Source: JAJPHW01 sp963799065
Lineage (GTDB): Bacteria > Acidobacteriota > Terriglobia > Terriglobales > Acidobacteriaceae
DNA length: 64,000 bases
Assembly (NCBI GenBank): GCA_963799065.1
Contig: CAWCVJ010000003.1
Span: forward strand, 1 to 64,000
Direction of reading: 5' to 3'
Numbering within the stretch: the stretch's first letter is position 1; every line of letters begins with the position of its first letter. Shown piece after piece: positions 52,411 to 61,113 of this stretch. The notes beneath the pieces are model-generated. The model was not told where the DNA came from, did no database searches, and saw only the letters and a program-made list of their open reading frames with translations. A program made the translations under genes and the position numbers.

Positions 52411-54873
52411 CTAATTCCGCTTCTTACGTTTTTTCTTCTGTTTCGGGGTGGTTGGTATGAAGCGCGGCGTTTCGGTCAGAATCGCGAATTGGATTTTCTT
52501 CTCCACGGGATCGATGCGATCCACGATTACGCGCAGCTTTTGTCCAATGGAGTAGACATTCCGGCTGCGCTGGCCGATGATTTCGCGCGTGTTTTCGTGG
52601 TAGGTGTAGTGATCGTCATGCAGGCTGCTCAACGGGACAAGGCCTTCGACAAATAAGTCGGTGAGTTCGACGAAGAAGCCATATTTGGCGACGCTGATGA
52701 TGAGCCCCTCGAAGTCTTCGCCGATTTTGTCTTCCATGAACTTCACTTTCTTCCATTCGACGAGTTCGCGCTCGGCGTCGGCGGCGCGGCGTTCATTGCG
52801 ACTGGATTCCTCGGCGATGTTATGCAGCTCCGTCAGCGGAATTGGTCCGTCTACGACCGCTTTTGCCTCGTGCGAAGTCTGCTTCCGGCGCTTCGACCAC
52901 GGAGAAGCATCGGCACGCCGAACTTTAGTATCTTCGGCGGAATGACTGCGTAACACATCCTTCAAGATGCGATGCACGATCAAGTCGGGATAGCGTCGGA
53001 TCGGCGAAGTGAAATGTGTATAGCTAGGCGCGGCCAGCGCGAAGTGGCCGGAGTTCTCTTCGGAATACCGCGCCTGCTTAAGCGAACGCAGCATAAGAAA
53101 CGAAACAATGCGTTCTTCCGGCTTGCCCGCGATCTTCTTGGTGAGCTTCTGATACATGCGCGGCGTGATGTGAACTTCTTTTGGAATCTCAATTTCGCGC
53201 GGGCGCTTGCCGGTGCCGTATGAAGCACGGCGATCCGACTTGAACTGAATTTTCTGAATGGGGAGCGCGCCAACACCGAGCGAATATCCGAACGCCGCTG
53301 CGAGCACTTCGAAGTCGTAAACGCGTTTAGCATCGGGCTTGTCGTGAATGCGATAGAGCGAAGCGATCTTTATTTTCTCGAGATGCGACGCCACACACTC
53401 ATTCGCCGCGAGCATGAACTCTTCAATAATGCGATGAGCGACATTGCGCTGGGAGCGCGAGATGCTCTTCATCAATCCCGCGTCGTCGAATTCGATCACG
53501 GCCTCAGGCAAGTCAAAATCGATGGAGCCGCGTCGCTCGCGCTTGCGGTTGAGGATCATCGCGAGGTCGCGCATCTGCTCGAACATGTCCGACAGACTTG
53601 CATACTTCTGGTGCAGCACGGCATCGCCCTCGAGCACTGCGTTGACGTCGGTATAAGTCATGCGCTCGGCGGAACGAATCACGCCCTCGCTCAGCGCATA
53701 AGAGACGAGATCGCCGTCGTGACCAATCTCCATCACGCAGGAAAGCACCAGGCGATCAACTTGCGGACGCAAACTGCATAGTCCGGTAGAGAGCTCGAGC
53801 GGAAGCATGGGGACGGCGCGATCCGGGAAGTAGACGCTGGTACCGCGCAGGCGAGCCTCGCGATCGAGCGGTGAATCTGGCGTGACGTAATGCGCCACGT
53901 CAGCGATGTGAACTTGCAGTTCGTAATTTCCGTTTTCCAATTCGCGAACATGCACCGCGTCGTCGAAATCGCGTGCGGTTTCGCCGTCGATCGTGACGAT
54001 GGGTATGTCGCGAAAATCCTGGCGGCCATTCAACGCACTTGATGGAATGACCAGCTCGACGCTCTGCGCTTCCGCGAGCACTTCCGGCGGAAACATATTC
54101 GGCAGATGAAACTTGCGAATGATGATTTCAACGTCAACGCCGAAATCTTCGGGGCGCCCGATGACGTCGATGATGCGACCGCGCGGACTTTGCGTCGCCG
54201 TAGGCCAGTCGGTGATTTCGACGTCTACGATAAGGCCTTCAAGATCGTCCCACTGGCGCGGCACAGCAGCTTCGGCGCCGATGACGCGATGCTGGCTTGT
54301 CCCGTGTTCTTTTTTCGCAGGCGGCTTTTCCATACCTTCGGGAATGACGATATGCGACGCAACTTTCTGATCGATCGGCGTGACGTAGTTCTGGCGGTGA
54401 TGAGGTCCCGCGTAGTGAAACGTTCCGACAATGGTGGCGTGTGCCCGATTCATCGTTTTCAGAATGCGGCCTTCAGCACGCCCATCGGGGCGCACTCCAC
54501 CCACTTCCACCAGCACGCGATCGCCGTGCATGGCCGCTCCCATGGCGTGCGGCGGAATGAAGACATCACCGGCTAGGCGAGGCTTCAGTTGCGGACTGAG
54601 TGAATCCGGATCGGGAGTCACGAAGCCGAAGCCGTCGCGATGAGCGCTCAGCCGTCCGGTGATCATATTTTTTCCAGAGGGCGCTGCGGGCAGCGTGAAG
54701 CGATCTTGTCCCGCGGAGGCGAGCTGGCCTTCTTTCACCAGGCGATGCAGGCGCTGGTGAAGCTGGCTGCGTTCTTCGCCGTGAAGTCCTAAATCGTGGG
54801 AGAGTTGTTTGAACGCGGCGGTGCGGCGAGGCTGCTGCTCGATCTTCTTGAGAATCGCCGCGTCAGAAAGCAT
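52411..54873 (-). CDS. rnr: Ribonuclease R
   Basis: 820 residues, 3'-5' exoribonuclease. Order: N-terminal winged helix, cold-shock OB folds, RNB catalytic domain with VTIDGETARDFDDAVHV (acidic metal ligands) and ALAAPSYTHFTSPIRRYPDL, and a C-terminal S1 domain (GEDFEGLIISVAKYGFFVEL), followed by a basic tail ending KKKRKKRN. The larger C-terminal basic part agrees with RNase R and not RNase II. Confidence 0.96.
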   Translation of the reverse strand: MLSDAAILKKIEQQPRRTAAFKQLSHDLGLHGEERSQLHQRLHRLVKEGQLASAGQDRFTLPAAPSGKNMITGRLSAHRDGFGFVTPDPDSLSPQLKPRLAGDVFIPPHAMGAAMHGDRVLVEVGGVRPDGRAEGRILKTMNRAHATIVGTFHYAGPHHRQNYVTPIDQKVASHIVIPEGMEKPPAKKEHGTSQHRVIGAEAAVPRQWDDLEGLIVDVEITDWPTATQSPRGRIIDVIGRPEDFGVDVEIIIRKFHLPNMFPPEVLAEAQSVELVIPSSALNGRQDFRDIPIVTIDGETARDFDDAVHVRELENGNYELQVHIADVAHYVTPDSPLDREARLRGTSVYFPDRAVPMLPLELSTGLCSLRPQVDRLVLSCVMEIGHDGDLVSYALSEGVIRSAERMTYTDVNAVLEGDAVLHQKYASLSDMFEQMRDLAMILNRKRERRGSIDFDLPEAVIEFDDAGLMKSISRSQRNVAHRIIEEFMLAANECVASHLEKIKIASLYRIHDKPDAKRVYDFEVLAAAFGYSLGVGALPIQKIQFKSDRRASYGTGKRPREIEIPKEVHITPRMYQKLTKKIAGKPEERIVSFLMLRSLKQARYSEENSGHFALAAPSYTHFTSPIRRYPDLIVHRILKDVLRSHSAEDTKVRRADASPWSKRRKQTSHEAKAVVDGPIPLTELHNIAEESSRNERRAADAERELVEWKKVKFMEDKIGEDFEGLIISVAKYGFFVELTDLFVEGLVPLSSLHDDHYTYHENTREIIGQRSRNVYSIGQKLRVIVDRIDPVEKKIQFAILTETPRFIPTTPKQKKKRKKRN

Positions 54874-54894
54874 GGCGGTTGCGAAGCGCGGAGT

Positions 54895-55398
54895 TCACCA
54901 TGTATCCCCGCCTGCGGATGGCGGCCACGCGCCGAGCACGCGGCGCAAAAGCGCGATCTGGCCGGTGTGATAACTGTTGTGAGCTGCGATTTGCCATGCC
55001 GCCGCCAGCACCGAGTTTTCGCGTCGCGATTGTGAAGCAGCGAGTGGCGGAAGTTCGCGCGCTAATGCTCCGGAATCCATCTGCGCGAGTGCACGGAAGC
55101 GCGCGATATTTTGGGAGAACGCATCCACCGTGCTTTTCCATTCCTCCTCATCTGAAGGAACTGGCGGAGCAGTCCAGCTATCGCTGGCATGATCTGGGTA
55201 CAGGGGATGTTTGCCATGAATGCGCGCCCACTCGAAATTCATCCAGTAGTTCATATGCGCGACCAGCTGAAAGATTGTGTAAGGAAAACCGTCCTGCTCG
55301 CGTCCCGCGAGTTCTGCGCTCAAATCGCTGACGCAAGCCACGGGGTCCGCGTGAGCGCCCCGCCCCGTCAGCAATTCTGCTAGAACCAGATCCGGCAT
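54895..55398 (-). CDS. DinB/DUF664-type four-helix protein (second)
   Basis: 167 residues. The metal-binding His residues are in LVAHMNYWMNFE and HNSYHTGQIALLRR. DinB-like proteins form a four-helix bundle and include thiol-dependent transferases; the reaction here is not known. Starts three bases after the preceding DinB gene ends, so the two are cotranscribed, and ends 21 bases before rnr. Confidence 0.82.
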   Translation of the reverse strand: MPDLVLAELLTGRGAHADPVACVSDLSAELAGREQDGFPYTIFQLVAHMNYWMNFEWARIHGKHPLYPDHASDSWTAPPVPSDEEEWKSTVDAFSQNIARFRALAQMDSGALARELPPLAASQSRRENSVLAAAWQIAAHNSYHTGQIALLRRVLGAWPPSAGGDTW

Positions 55399-55401
55399 GG
55401 G

Positions 55402-55938
55402 CTATGCGGCGCTCGCGATGAAATACTTTGCCTGAAGAAGTTTCTTGTGATGCAGTTCGTGACCCGCGATGATCCAGGCGATGGCCCGCACACTGACGGT
55501 GCTACGGTTCGCCGTTCCGGTGCGACTCCAAGCCTGTTCATCCAAGTTGCGAAACAGCGAAACCGAAGCGCGGCGCACCGCGATGTAGTCCTCGATCATA
55601 TTGGCGAAAGGCTGTTCCGCGAAGGCTGCCGCACGGATGTAATCGTCCTGCTCCCACCCCGGCAAAGGAGTCTGATCGCCGCGCGCGATGCGCAGAGCGC
55701 GATAGGCGAAGATGCGCTCGGCGTCGCAGATGTGTCCTACAACTTCCTTGGCAGACCATTTCCCAGGTGCGTACCGGAAGTTGCCTTCGTCCTCGCTGCG
55801 CGCCGATAGATAGAGAATCATGTCGCGACGCTGGGCGTCGAGCGTCTGCAAGATGTCGTCATCGGGAACGAGTGAAATGTAGTTCAAATGATAAGGAGAA
55901 TGTTCGCTGGGCTGAGGTCGGGCGGCGAGGTTAGTCAT
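55402..55938 (-). CDS. DinB-like four-helix protein (first)
   Basis: 178 residues from the ATG at 55938, behind GAGGA. WSAKEVVGHICDAERIFAYRALRIARGD and the C-terminal GHELHHKKLL carry the three His residues of the DinB metal site. Paired with a second DinB-family gene downstream. Substrate unknown. Confidence 0.84.
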   Translation of the reverse strand: MTNLAARPQPSEHSPYHLNYISLVPDDDILQTLDAQRRDMILYLSARSEDEGNFRYAPGKWSAKEVVGHICDAERIFAYRALRIARGDQTPLPGWEQDDYIRAAAFAEQPFANMIEDYIAVRRASVSLFRNLDEQAWSRTGTANRSTVSVRAIAWIIAGHELHHKKLLQAKYFIASAA

Positions 55939-56227
55939 AGAATCCTCAGAACGAAGGTTAGGTCTTACACCAGCATCATAACCCGCCGCGAGGATAGGAA
56001 TTGCTCCCGCAGCGGGAAGATTTTCCATGGACTATGCCCACTGCCGCGCAGACTGCGCCTTATTCGCGAATCCGAAACAGCACGTATCTGGTTTAACATC
56101 AACGCAAAATCAAATTTCCGTTGTGCGCGGCGCGACTCGCGGGAGTACAATCAAGTTTGGCTACAGAAATGCGGCAATAAGCCATATTTACAGCTTTAAT
56201 TAAACATTTAAGGAGAGACTTTTCCCC

Positions 56228-56767
56228 ATGTGGAAGCCCACGAATCAGCCTGCAACACCGTCCCGGCCGGGAGACTTGGAACGCCCCGCGATGCCGACAC
56301 CCGTTAGCACCACCGCTCCGGAAGCGCCCATCGCGCCTCGCCCCGTGGCTTCTGTGGCCACACCCAGCACGGCAGATCAGGCGACCATCGGCAAGTCTCT
56401 CGTCATCAAGGGCGAAGTCACCGGCTCCGAGTCGCTTTACATTGACGGCAGGGTCGAGGGTTCGATCAATCTTGCGGGCAATCGCGTGACCGTCGGCCGC
56501 AACGGAGTGGTCGCGGCCAACATCAACGCCCGCGAAATCGTTGTGCTCGGCAAAGTGCGCGGCAACCTCACCGCCAGCGATCGCGTGGACATCCGCAGCG
56601 ACGGCTCGCTCACCGGCGACGTAGTCGCAGCCCGCATCTCCATCGAAGACGGCGCATTCTTCAAAGGCGGCATCGACATCCGCAAAGGCGGCCAAAAGGT
56701 CAACGGCGTAGAAGAAGCTGCCAAGCCGGCAGCCTCGGCGCCGGAAGTAGTCGCGGCCCGAGCGTAG
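56228..56767 (+). CDS. Bactofilin (polymer-forming cytoskeletal protein)
   Basis: 179 residues. The central region (about 52-155) is a right-handed beta-helix with repeating VTGSESLYIDGRVEGSI, VVLGKVRGNLTA, and VDIRSDGSLTGDVVAARI. Disordered Pro/Ala-rich tails lie on both sides, as in bactofilins that form filaments at the membrane. AAGGAG lies about ten bases before the ATG. Confidence 0.92.
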   Translation: MWKPTNQPATPSRPGDLERPAMPTPVSTTAPEAPIAPRPVASVATPSTADQATIGKSLVIKGEVTGSESLYIDGRVEGSINLAGNRVTVGRNGVVAANINAREIVVLGKVRGNLTASDRVDIRSDGSLTGDVVAARISIEDGAFFKGGIDIRKGGQKVNGVEEAAKPAASAPEVVAARA

Positions 56768-56784
56768 GTTCTTTAGGATTGATG

Positions 56785-56808
56785 GGCGCAGGTCGCCAGG
56801 CCTGCGCC
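56785..56808 (+). terminator. Hairpin after bactofilin
   Basis: Arms GGCGCAGG and CCTGCGCC, eight-base loop, 18 bases after the bactofilin stop. There is no strong U run after it, so it may be a terminator of the T-poor kind or an unrelated palindrome. Confidence 0.4.
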
Positions 56809-56874
56809 TTGTAAGTTTCCTCGCGGTATTGTCCAAAGTCCCGAATTCGTCCACGGTGCCCGCGACCGGGCAGA

Positions 56875-57333
56875 TCATACGTCGGCGTGGACCACAATTT
56901 GACTATACTTCTGGATTCGAGCTCTAAACTCTTTCTTAACGAGTTTGGTTGGCACTACGTAGGCCTCATTCTTCCGCGGAAACTCGTCACACCAAACTTC
57001 AGCGTGAGCATAATTGCGGCGCAGTGGAACATGCTTGGGAAAGAACGCAAATCTGCGCTGTGTTTCTGAGCAAATCGCTTCCTGCGGCAAGCACGACACA
57101 GGAAATTGGAACACTCCCCAGCCGTCCAACCTTTCAGTCTCTGTCCAAAGTGCGTCTTGTGGTTGGCTGTACAGTCCTCGGTTTACGGACTGCCCCGAGT
57201 TTTCGCCCTTATTTGGAAACTGAAGAGCCGAGGGTAATATAACCCCATCCATAGCTTCGTTGCGTCGGTATCGCCTATAGAGTTGTTCGCTGACTTCGAA
57301 GGTGCTTACAACAGGGCGTGCCCTTCGATACAT
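56875..57333 (-). CDS. Hypothetical protein, third gene of the TIGR04255 operon
   Basis: 152 residues, unrecognised. Contains YRRYRRNEAMDGVILPSALQ, then NKGENSGQSVNRGLYSQPQD (resembling a conserved 'NRxxYSxPxD' block) and FQFPVSCLPQE, later HVPLRRNYAHAEVW. It could be an enzyme-like or toxin-like fold; I cannot name it. The ATG at 57333 is ten bases after the upstream stop. Lower GC than its neighbours. Confidence 0.55.
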   Translation of the reverse strand: MYRRARPVVSTFEVSEQLYRRYRRNEAMDGVILPSALQFPNKGENSGQSVNRGLYSQPQDALWTETERLDGWGVFQFPVSCLPQEAICSETQRRFAFFPKHVPLRRNYAHAEVWCDEFPRKNEAYVVPTKLVKKEFRARIQKYSQIVVHADV

Positions 57334-57343
57334 ACGAAGGGGC

Positions 57344-57847
57344 CTAATTGGAAAGATAATTCGAAAAAGCTTGAATGGTCGTATCATCGGCGATCGCACT
57401 GCGTTGAATTGCCCACGCCTGTGGCTCTTCGTTCGCGCTGTAGCGGACAGCTAATACCTCGCCAGAGTTGAAGAATTCGATATCAGCGTATTTTCGATTC
57501 CGGATGAAGCACACAGCAATACCGCCCTCTGGTGATGGAGTTAGTACGTCTGGGATAAGACCGAAATCAACAAAGGCTGTGGCAATTTCAAGCGCCTCCG
57601 AGACGGCATGTGGCGACGGGCTTTCGCTGCCAGAGCTATCCCAATTCGCTGGCAGCGATGCCAGACGCTGAAGGGTTGCCTCGATTTCAAGTTGAGCGAT
57701 TTTCTTGCGCACGTATTCGCTGCGCTCTCGTGAGGTGATCAATTCGCCCTCAGCAGCTTCGTATTGGGCTTGAATCTCATGATTCGCGACCTCAATGTAA
57801 GAGGGCCTATATAGCAACTGCACGTACTGGGGCGGTGAATATATCAA
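57344..57847 (-). CDS. Hypothetical protein, second gene of the TIGR04255 operon
   Basis: 167 residues. The N-terminal half is helical and charged (IEVANHEIQAQYEAAEGELI, then REYVRKKIAQLEIE-type helix); the second half has LASLPANWDSSGSESPSPHA and SPEGGIAVCFIRNRKYADIEFFN, typical of small genes next to TIGR04255. Its ATG overlaps the TIGR04255 stop (ATGA). Function unknown. Confidence 0.65.
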   Translation of the reverse strand: MIYSPPQYVQLLYRPSYIEVANHEIQAQYEAAEGELITSRERSEYVRKKIAQLEIEATLQRLASLPANWDSSGSESPSPHAVSEALEIATAFVDFGLIPDVLTPSPEGGIAVCFIRNRKYADIEFFNSGEVLAVRYSANEEPQAWAIQRSAIADDTTIQAFSNYLSN

Positions 57848-58605
57848 TTAAATAACTCCCTGGCTGCATTGGTTATTGATGCCTCGAAGTACGTATTTTT
57901 TCTTGACCGGAACTGTTCAAGGGTATCCCAAATCTCAGCTGATCGAACGTCCAGAGAAATCCCCTCTCGAAACAAGTCAATGTCGAGAATGACTCCAAGG
58001 TTGTCGCCTTGTGGGGGCAGCAAGGTTTCGGTCAAGATTAGCTTTGCAGCTAAGTCTTTCTGGGGCATTACCAATCGTAGCAAGAATTGCTCGAGGTCAA
58101 CATCATCCTCCAGGCCAGTCGCCGGAAAGGTTCTTAAATAGTCTTCAAACCGCAGGTGCCCTCCTTTGTATGGCAGATTGATTTGATTGATGTACCGTAC
58201 GGCGACCCTGAGAACAACAGTTGGCCTAAGTGACTCGACAAAGACGTTCCAGAGTTCACGAGTCTCGCCTAAGAGGTGTTCCCAATCTTGGTAGGGAGTG
58301 AATCGACTGAAGGTAAATCCGTCAAGTCTCGCCTGGACGGCTTGTGCCCTATCCGCCGAGTGGAAAATGTAGCCCGTAGTAATTCTGGTTGATCGTGCTT
58401 GAGGTTCGGCCCCGCTAATCAGATTGAACTGGCCTTGCAAAATATCTCGCGGGCTCGAATTCGGATATTTCGCGCTGATTTTGTCTCCAAAGCCTTTTAG
58501 CCTGTCCAACGACACTTCGGGGCCATACGCAACGCGCAAATCAATTAGGGCCTCAGTTATGGGGGCTCTGGGATAGTGTCGGAATGGCGGCATCTCGATG
58601 GCCAA
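57844..58605 (-). CDS. TIGR04255 family protein
   Basis: 253 residues. PRAPITEALIDLRVAYGPEV at the start, GYIFHSADRAQAVQARLDGF, FSRFTPYQDWEHLLGETREL and VAVRYINQINLPY are the conserved family blocks. These proteins are spread patchily over bacteria and have no known biochemical role. First gene of a tight three-gene operon in AT-richer DNA between the bactofilin and purL. Confidence 0.85.
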   Translation of the reverse strand: MAIEMPPFRHYPRAPITEALIDLRVAYGPEVSLDRLKGFGDKISAKYPNSSPRDILQGQFNLISGAEPQARSTRITTGYIFHSADRAQAVQARLDGFTFSRFTPYQDWEHLLGETRELWNVFVESLRPTVVLRVAVRYINQINLPYKGGHLRFEDYLRTFPATGLEDDVDLEQFLLRLVMPQKDLAAKLILTETLLPPQGDNLGVILDIDLFREGISLDVRSAEIWDTLEQFRSRKNTYFEASITNAARELFN

Positions 58606-58725
58606 TTATAACCACTCCGCGCTCGATTGGGTGCCGCTGGACATTTAACTCTAAACACGAACTCCATCGCGGTATCTTCTCCCTACCCACCCCCGCCCTC
58701 AATCTGCGACAATAGTATTTCCCTT

Positions 58726-61065
58726 ATGACTTCTACCGCCACCGTTGTCATTACCCCGGAGCTGATTCGGGAACATGGGCTGACGCCGGACGAATACGAA
58801 AAGATTAAGACGCTGCTCGACGGACGCGAGCCCACCCTGACCGAGCTGGGAATTTTCAGCGTCATGTGGAGCGAGCACTGCTCTTACAAGTCTTCGCGGG
58901 TTCATCTCAAGCGCCTGCCGACGCGCAGCAAGCGCGTTTTGCAAGGGCCGGGCGAAAATGCCGGCATCATCGACATCGGCGATGGCTGGGCGTGCGCGTT
59001 CAAGATCGAGTCGCACAATCATCCGTCGTTTATTGAGCCGTTTCAGGGCGCGGCGACTGGCGTTGGTGGAATTTTGCGCGACATCTTTACCATGGGCGCG
59101 CGGCCGGTGGCGATCATGGACTCGCTGCGCTTCGGGCCAATTTCACAATCAACGGCAGCGGACAAGAGTGTCCGCTCCACACCAGCTCCCACACAGGCCG
59201 AGCTTCACAAGAACCGCTCGATCCTCGAAGGTGTGGTCAGCGGCATTGCTTCTTACGGGAATTGCTTTGGCGTCCCCAATCTTGGCGGTGAGACGCAGTT
59301 CGAAAATTGCTACTCTGGCAATCCGCTAGTAAACGCGTTCGCTCTGGGACTCGTCCGGCGCGAAGAAATTTTTTATGCCAAGGCCGCGGGCGAGGGCAAT
59401 CCTGTCATTTATGTGGGATCGAAAACTGGCCGCGACGGCATTCACGGCGCGACCATGGCCAGCGAAGAGTTCAGCGAAGCGTCCGAGGCGAAGCGGCCCA
59501 ATGTGCAGGTCGGCGACCCGTTCATGGAGAAGCTGCTGCTCGAGGCTTGCCTCGAAGCCATGCAGACCGGTGCGATCATCGGCATTCAGGATATGGGCGC
59601 TGCCGGCCTGACTTGCTCGACTTGCGAGATGGGCGCGCGCGGCCACGTCGGCCTCGAGATTGAGTTGGATCGCGTGCCGCAGCGCGAGACCGGCTTGTCC
59701 GCCTACGAGATCATGCTGAGCGAATCGCAGGAACGCATGTTGCTGGTCGCCCAGCGCGGTCGCGAAGGCGAAGTGCTGCGCGTCTTCGAGAAGTGGGGAC
59801 TCGACGCCGTAGAAATCGGCCGCGTCATCGCTGAAGACACCATGCGCGTGTTGCAGCATGGCGAGGTCGTGGCGGAGATTCCGAATCCCGCGCTGACCGA
59901 CGATGCGCCGCTGTATCATCGTCCGCTGGAGCGCTGGGAGCCGAACGTTCCGCGCGAAAAGCCCGACCACATTTCTTTAGGCAATGCGCGCGACTTCACC
60001 GCCGACCTCAAGCAACTGCTCGCCAGCGCCAACATTTGCAGCAAGCGTTGGATCTGGCAGCAATACGATTCCATGGTGCAGACCAACACGATGGAAGGCC
60101 CTGGCGCGGGCGATGCCGGAGTGATCCGTATTAAAGGCTCGCAGCGCGGACTGGCCCTCGCGCTCGACGGCAATAGCCGCTGGTGCTATCTCGATCCCAA
60201 GCTGGGCGCGCAACACGCGGTCGCCGAGGCCTCGCGTAACGTAGCTTGCGCGGGCGGAAAAGCTGTAGGCGCGACGAATTGCTTGAACTTTGGCAATCCC
60301 GAGAAGCCGCATATCATGTGGCAGTTGTCGCAGGTCATTGATGGCATCACCAAGGCCTGCGAAGAACTTGATGTGCCGATCACGGGCGGCAACGTGAGTT
60401 TGTACAACGAAACGCTGGGCGAAGGAATTTATCCCACGCCGGTGCTTGGCATTGTCGGTCTGCTGGAAGACGCGAGCAAAACAGTTCCCATGGGATGGCG
60501 CGAATCCGGCCGCGCGATCGTTCTTTTGCGTGGCGCGGAGCCGGGTGACTTGATTGATGCCGAAGTCGAATTTGGGTCGTCCGAATATGCCAAAGAAATT
60601 TTCAATGCCATGTGGGGATTCCCTCCCGCGCTCGATCTAACCGGCGAAGCGGGATTGCAGCGGGCCATCATCCAGATGATCGACGCCGGGCTGCTCGATT
60701 CCGCGCACGACTGCTCCCAAGGCGGATTGGCCGTCGCCTTGGCCGAATGTGGCTTTCAGAAGGGCATCGGCTGCAAAATCGAGCTCGCCAGCAACGAATT
60801 ACCCGCCGAATACGTGCTTTTTGGCGAGGATGCCAGCCGAATCGTAGTCTCATGCGACTCAAACCACCTGGCGCGAATCAAACAAATAGCGGTGCAGCAA
60901 GGTATATTCGTAGACTTGCTCGGCCAGACGCAAGACGAGTTCGCGGAAATTAGGCTCGATGGACGCGCAGTTGTCTCATCCGCGATCAGCGCGCTTAAGC
61001 GGTCGCACGAAGATGCGTTGCCGGACATATTGCACTCTGAACCTGAAATTCCGATCACGAATTGA
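58726..61065 (+). CDS. purL: Phosphoribosylformylglycinamidine synthase subunit PurL
   Basis: 779 residues from the ATG at 58726, the small PurL type that works with PurS and PurQ (neither in the window). MWSEHCSYKSSR (about 48-59), ESHNHPSFIEPFQGAATGVGG, the central DMGAAGLTCSTCEMG and the C-terminal SQGGLAVALAECGF are the ATP-binding and catalytic blocks. Next gene purF is on the same strand. Confidence 0.97.
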   Translation: MTSTATVVITPELIREHGLTPDEYEKIKTLLDGREPTLTELGIFSVMWSEHCSYKSSRVHLKRLPTRSKRVLQGPGENAGIIDIGDGWACAFKIESHNHPSFIEPFQGAATGVGGILRDIFTMGARPVAIMDSLRFGPISQSTAADKSVRSTPAPTQAELHKNRSILEGVVSGIASYGNCFGVPNLGGETQFENCYSGNPLVNAFALGLVRREEIFYAKAAGEGNPVIYVGSKTGRDGIHGATMASEEFSEASEAKRPNVQVGDPFMEKLLLEACLEAMQTGAIIGIQDMGAAGLTCSTCEMGARGHVGLEIELDRVPQRETGLSAYEIMLSESQERMLLVAQRGREGEVLRVFEKWGLDAVEIGRVIAEDTMRVLQHGEVVAEIPNPALTDDAPLYHRPLERWEPNVPREKPDHISLGNARDFTADLKQLLASANICSKRWIWQQYDSMVQTNTMEGPGAGDAGVIRIKGSQRGLALALDGNSRWCYLDPKLGAQHAVAEASRNVACAGGKAVGATNCLNFGNPEKPHIMWQLSQVIDGITKACEELDVPITGGNVSLYNETLGEGIYPTPVLGIVGLLEDASKTVPMGWRESGRAIVLLRGAEPGDLIDAEVEFGSSEYAKEIFNAMWGFPPALDLTGEAGLQRAIIQMIDAGLLDSAHDCSQGGLAVALAECGFQKGIGCKIELASNELPAEYVLFGEDASRIVVSCDSNHLARIKQIAVQQGIFVDLLGQTQDEFAEIRLDGRAVVSSAISALKRSHEDALPDILHSEPEIPITN

Positions 61066-61113
61066 CGGCTAAGTCGTAAGAAAGCATCCCAGTCAGACGG
61101 GACTGAAATCGAA

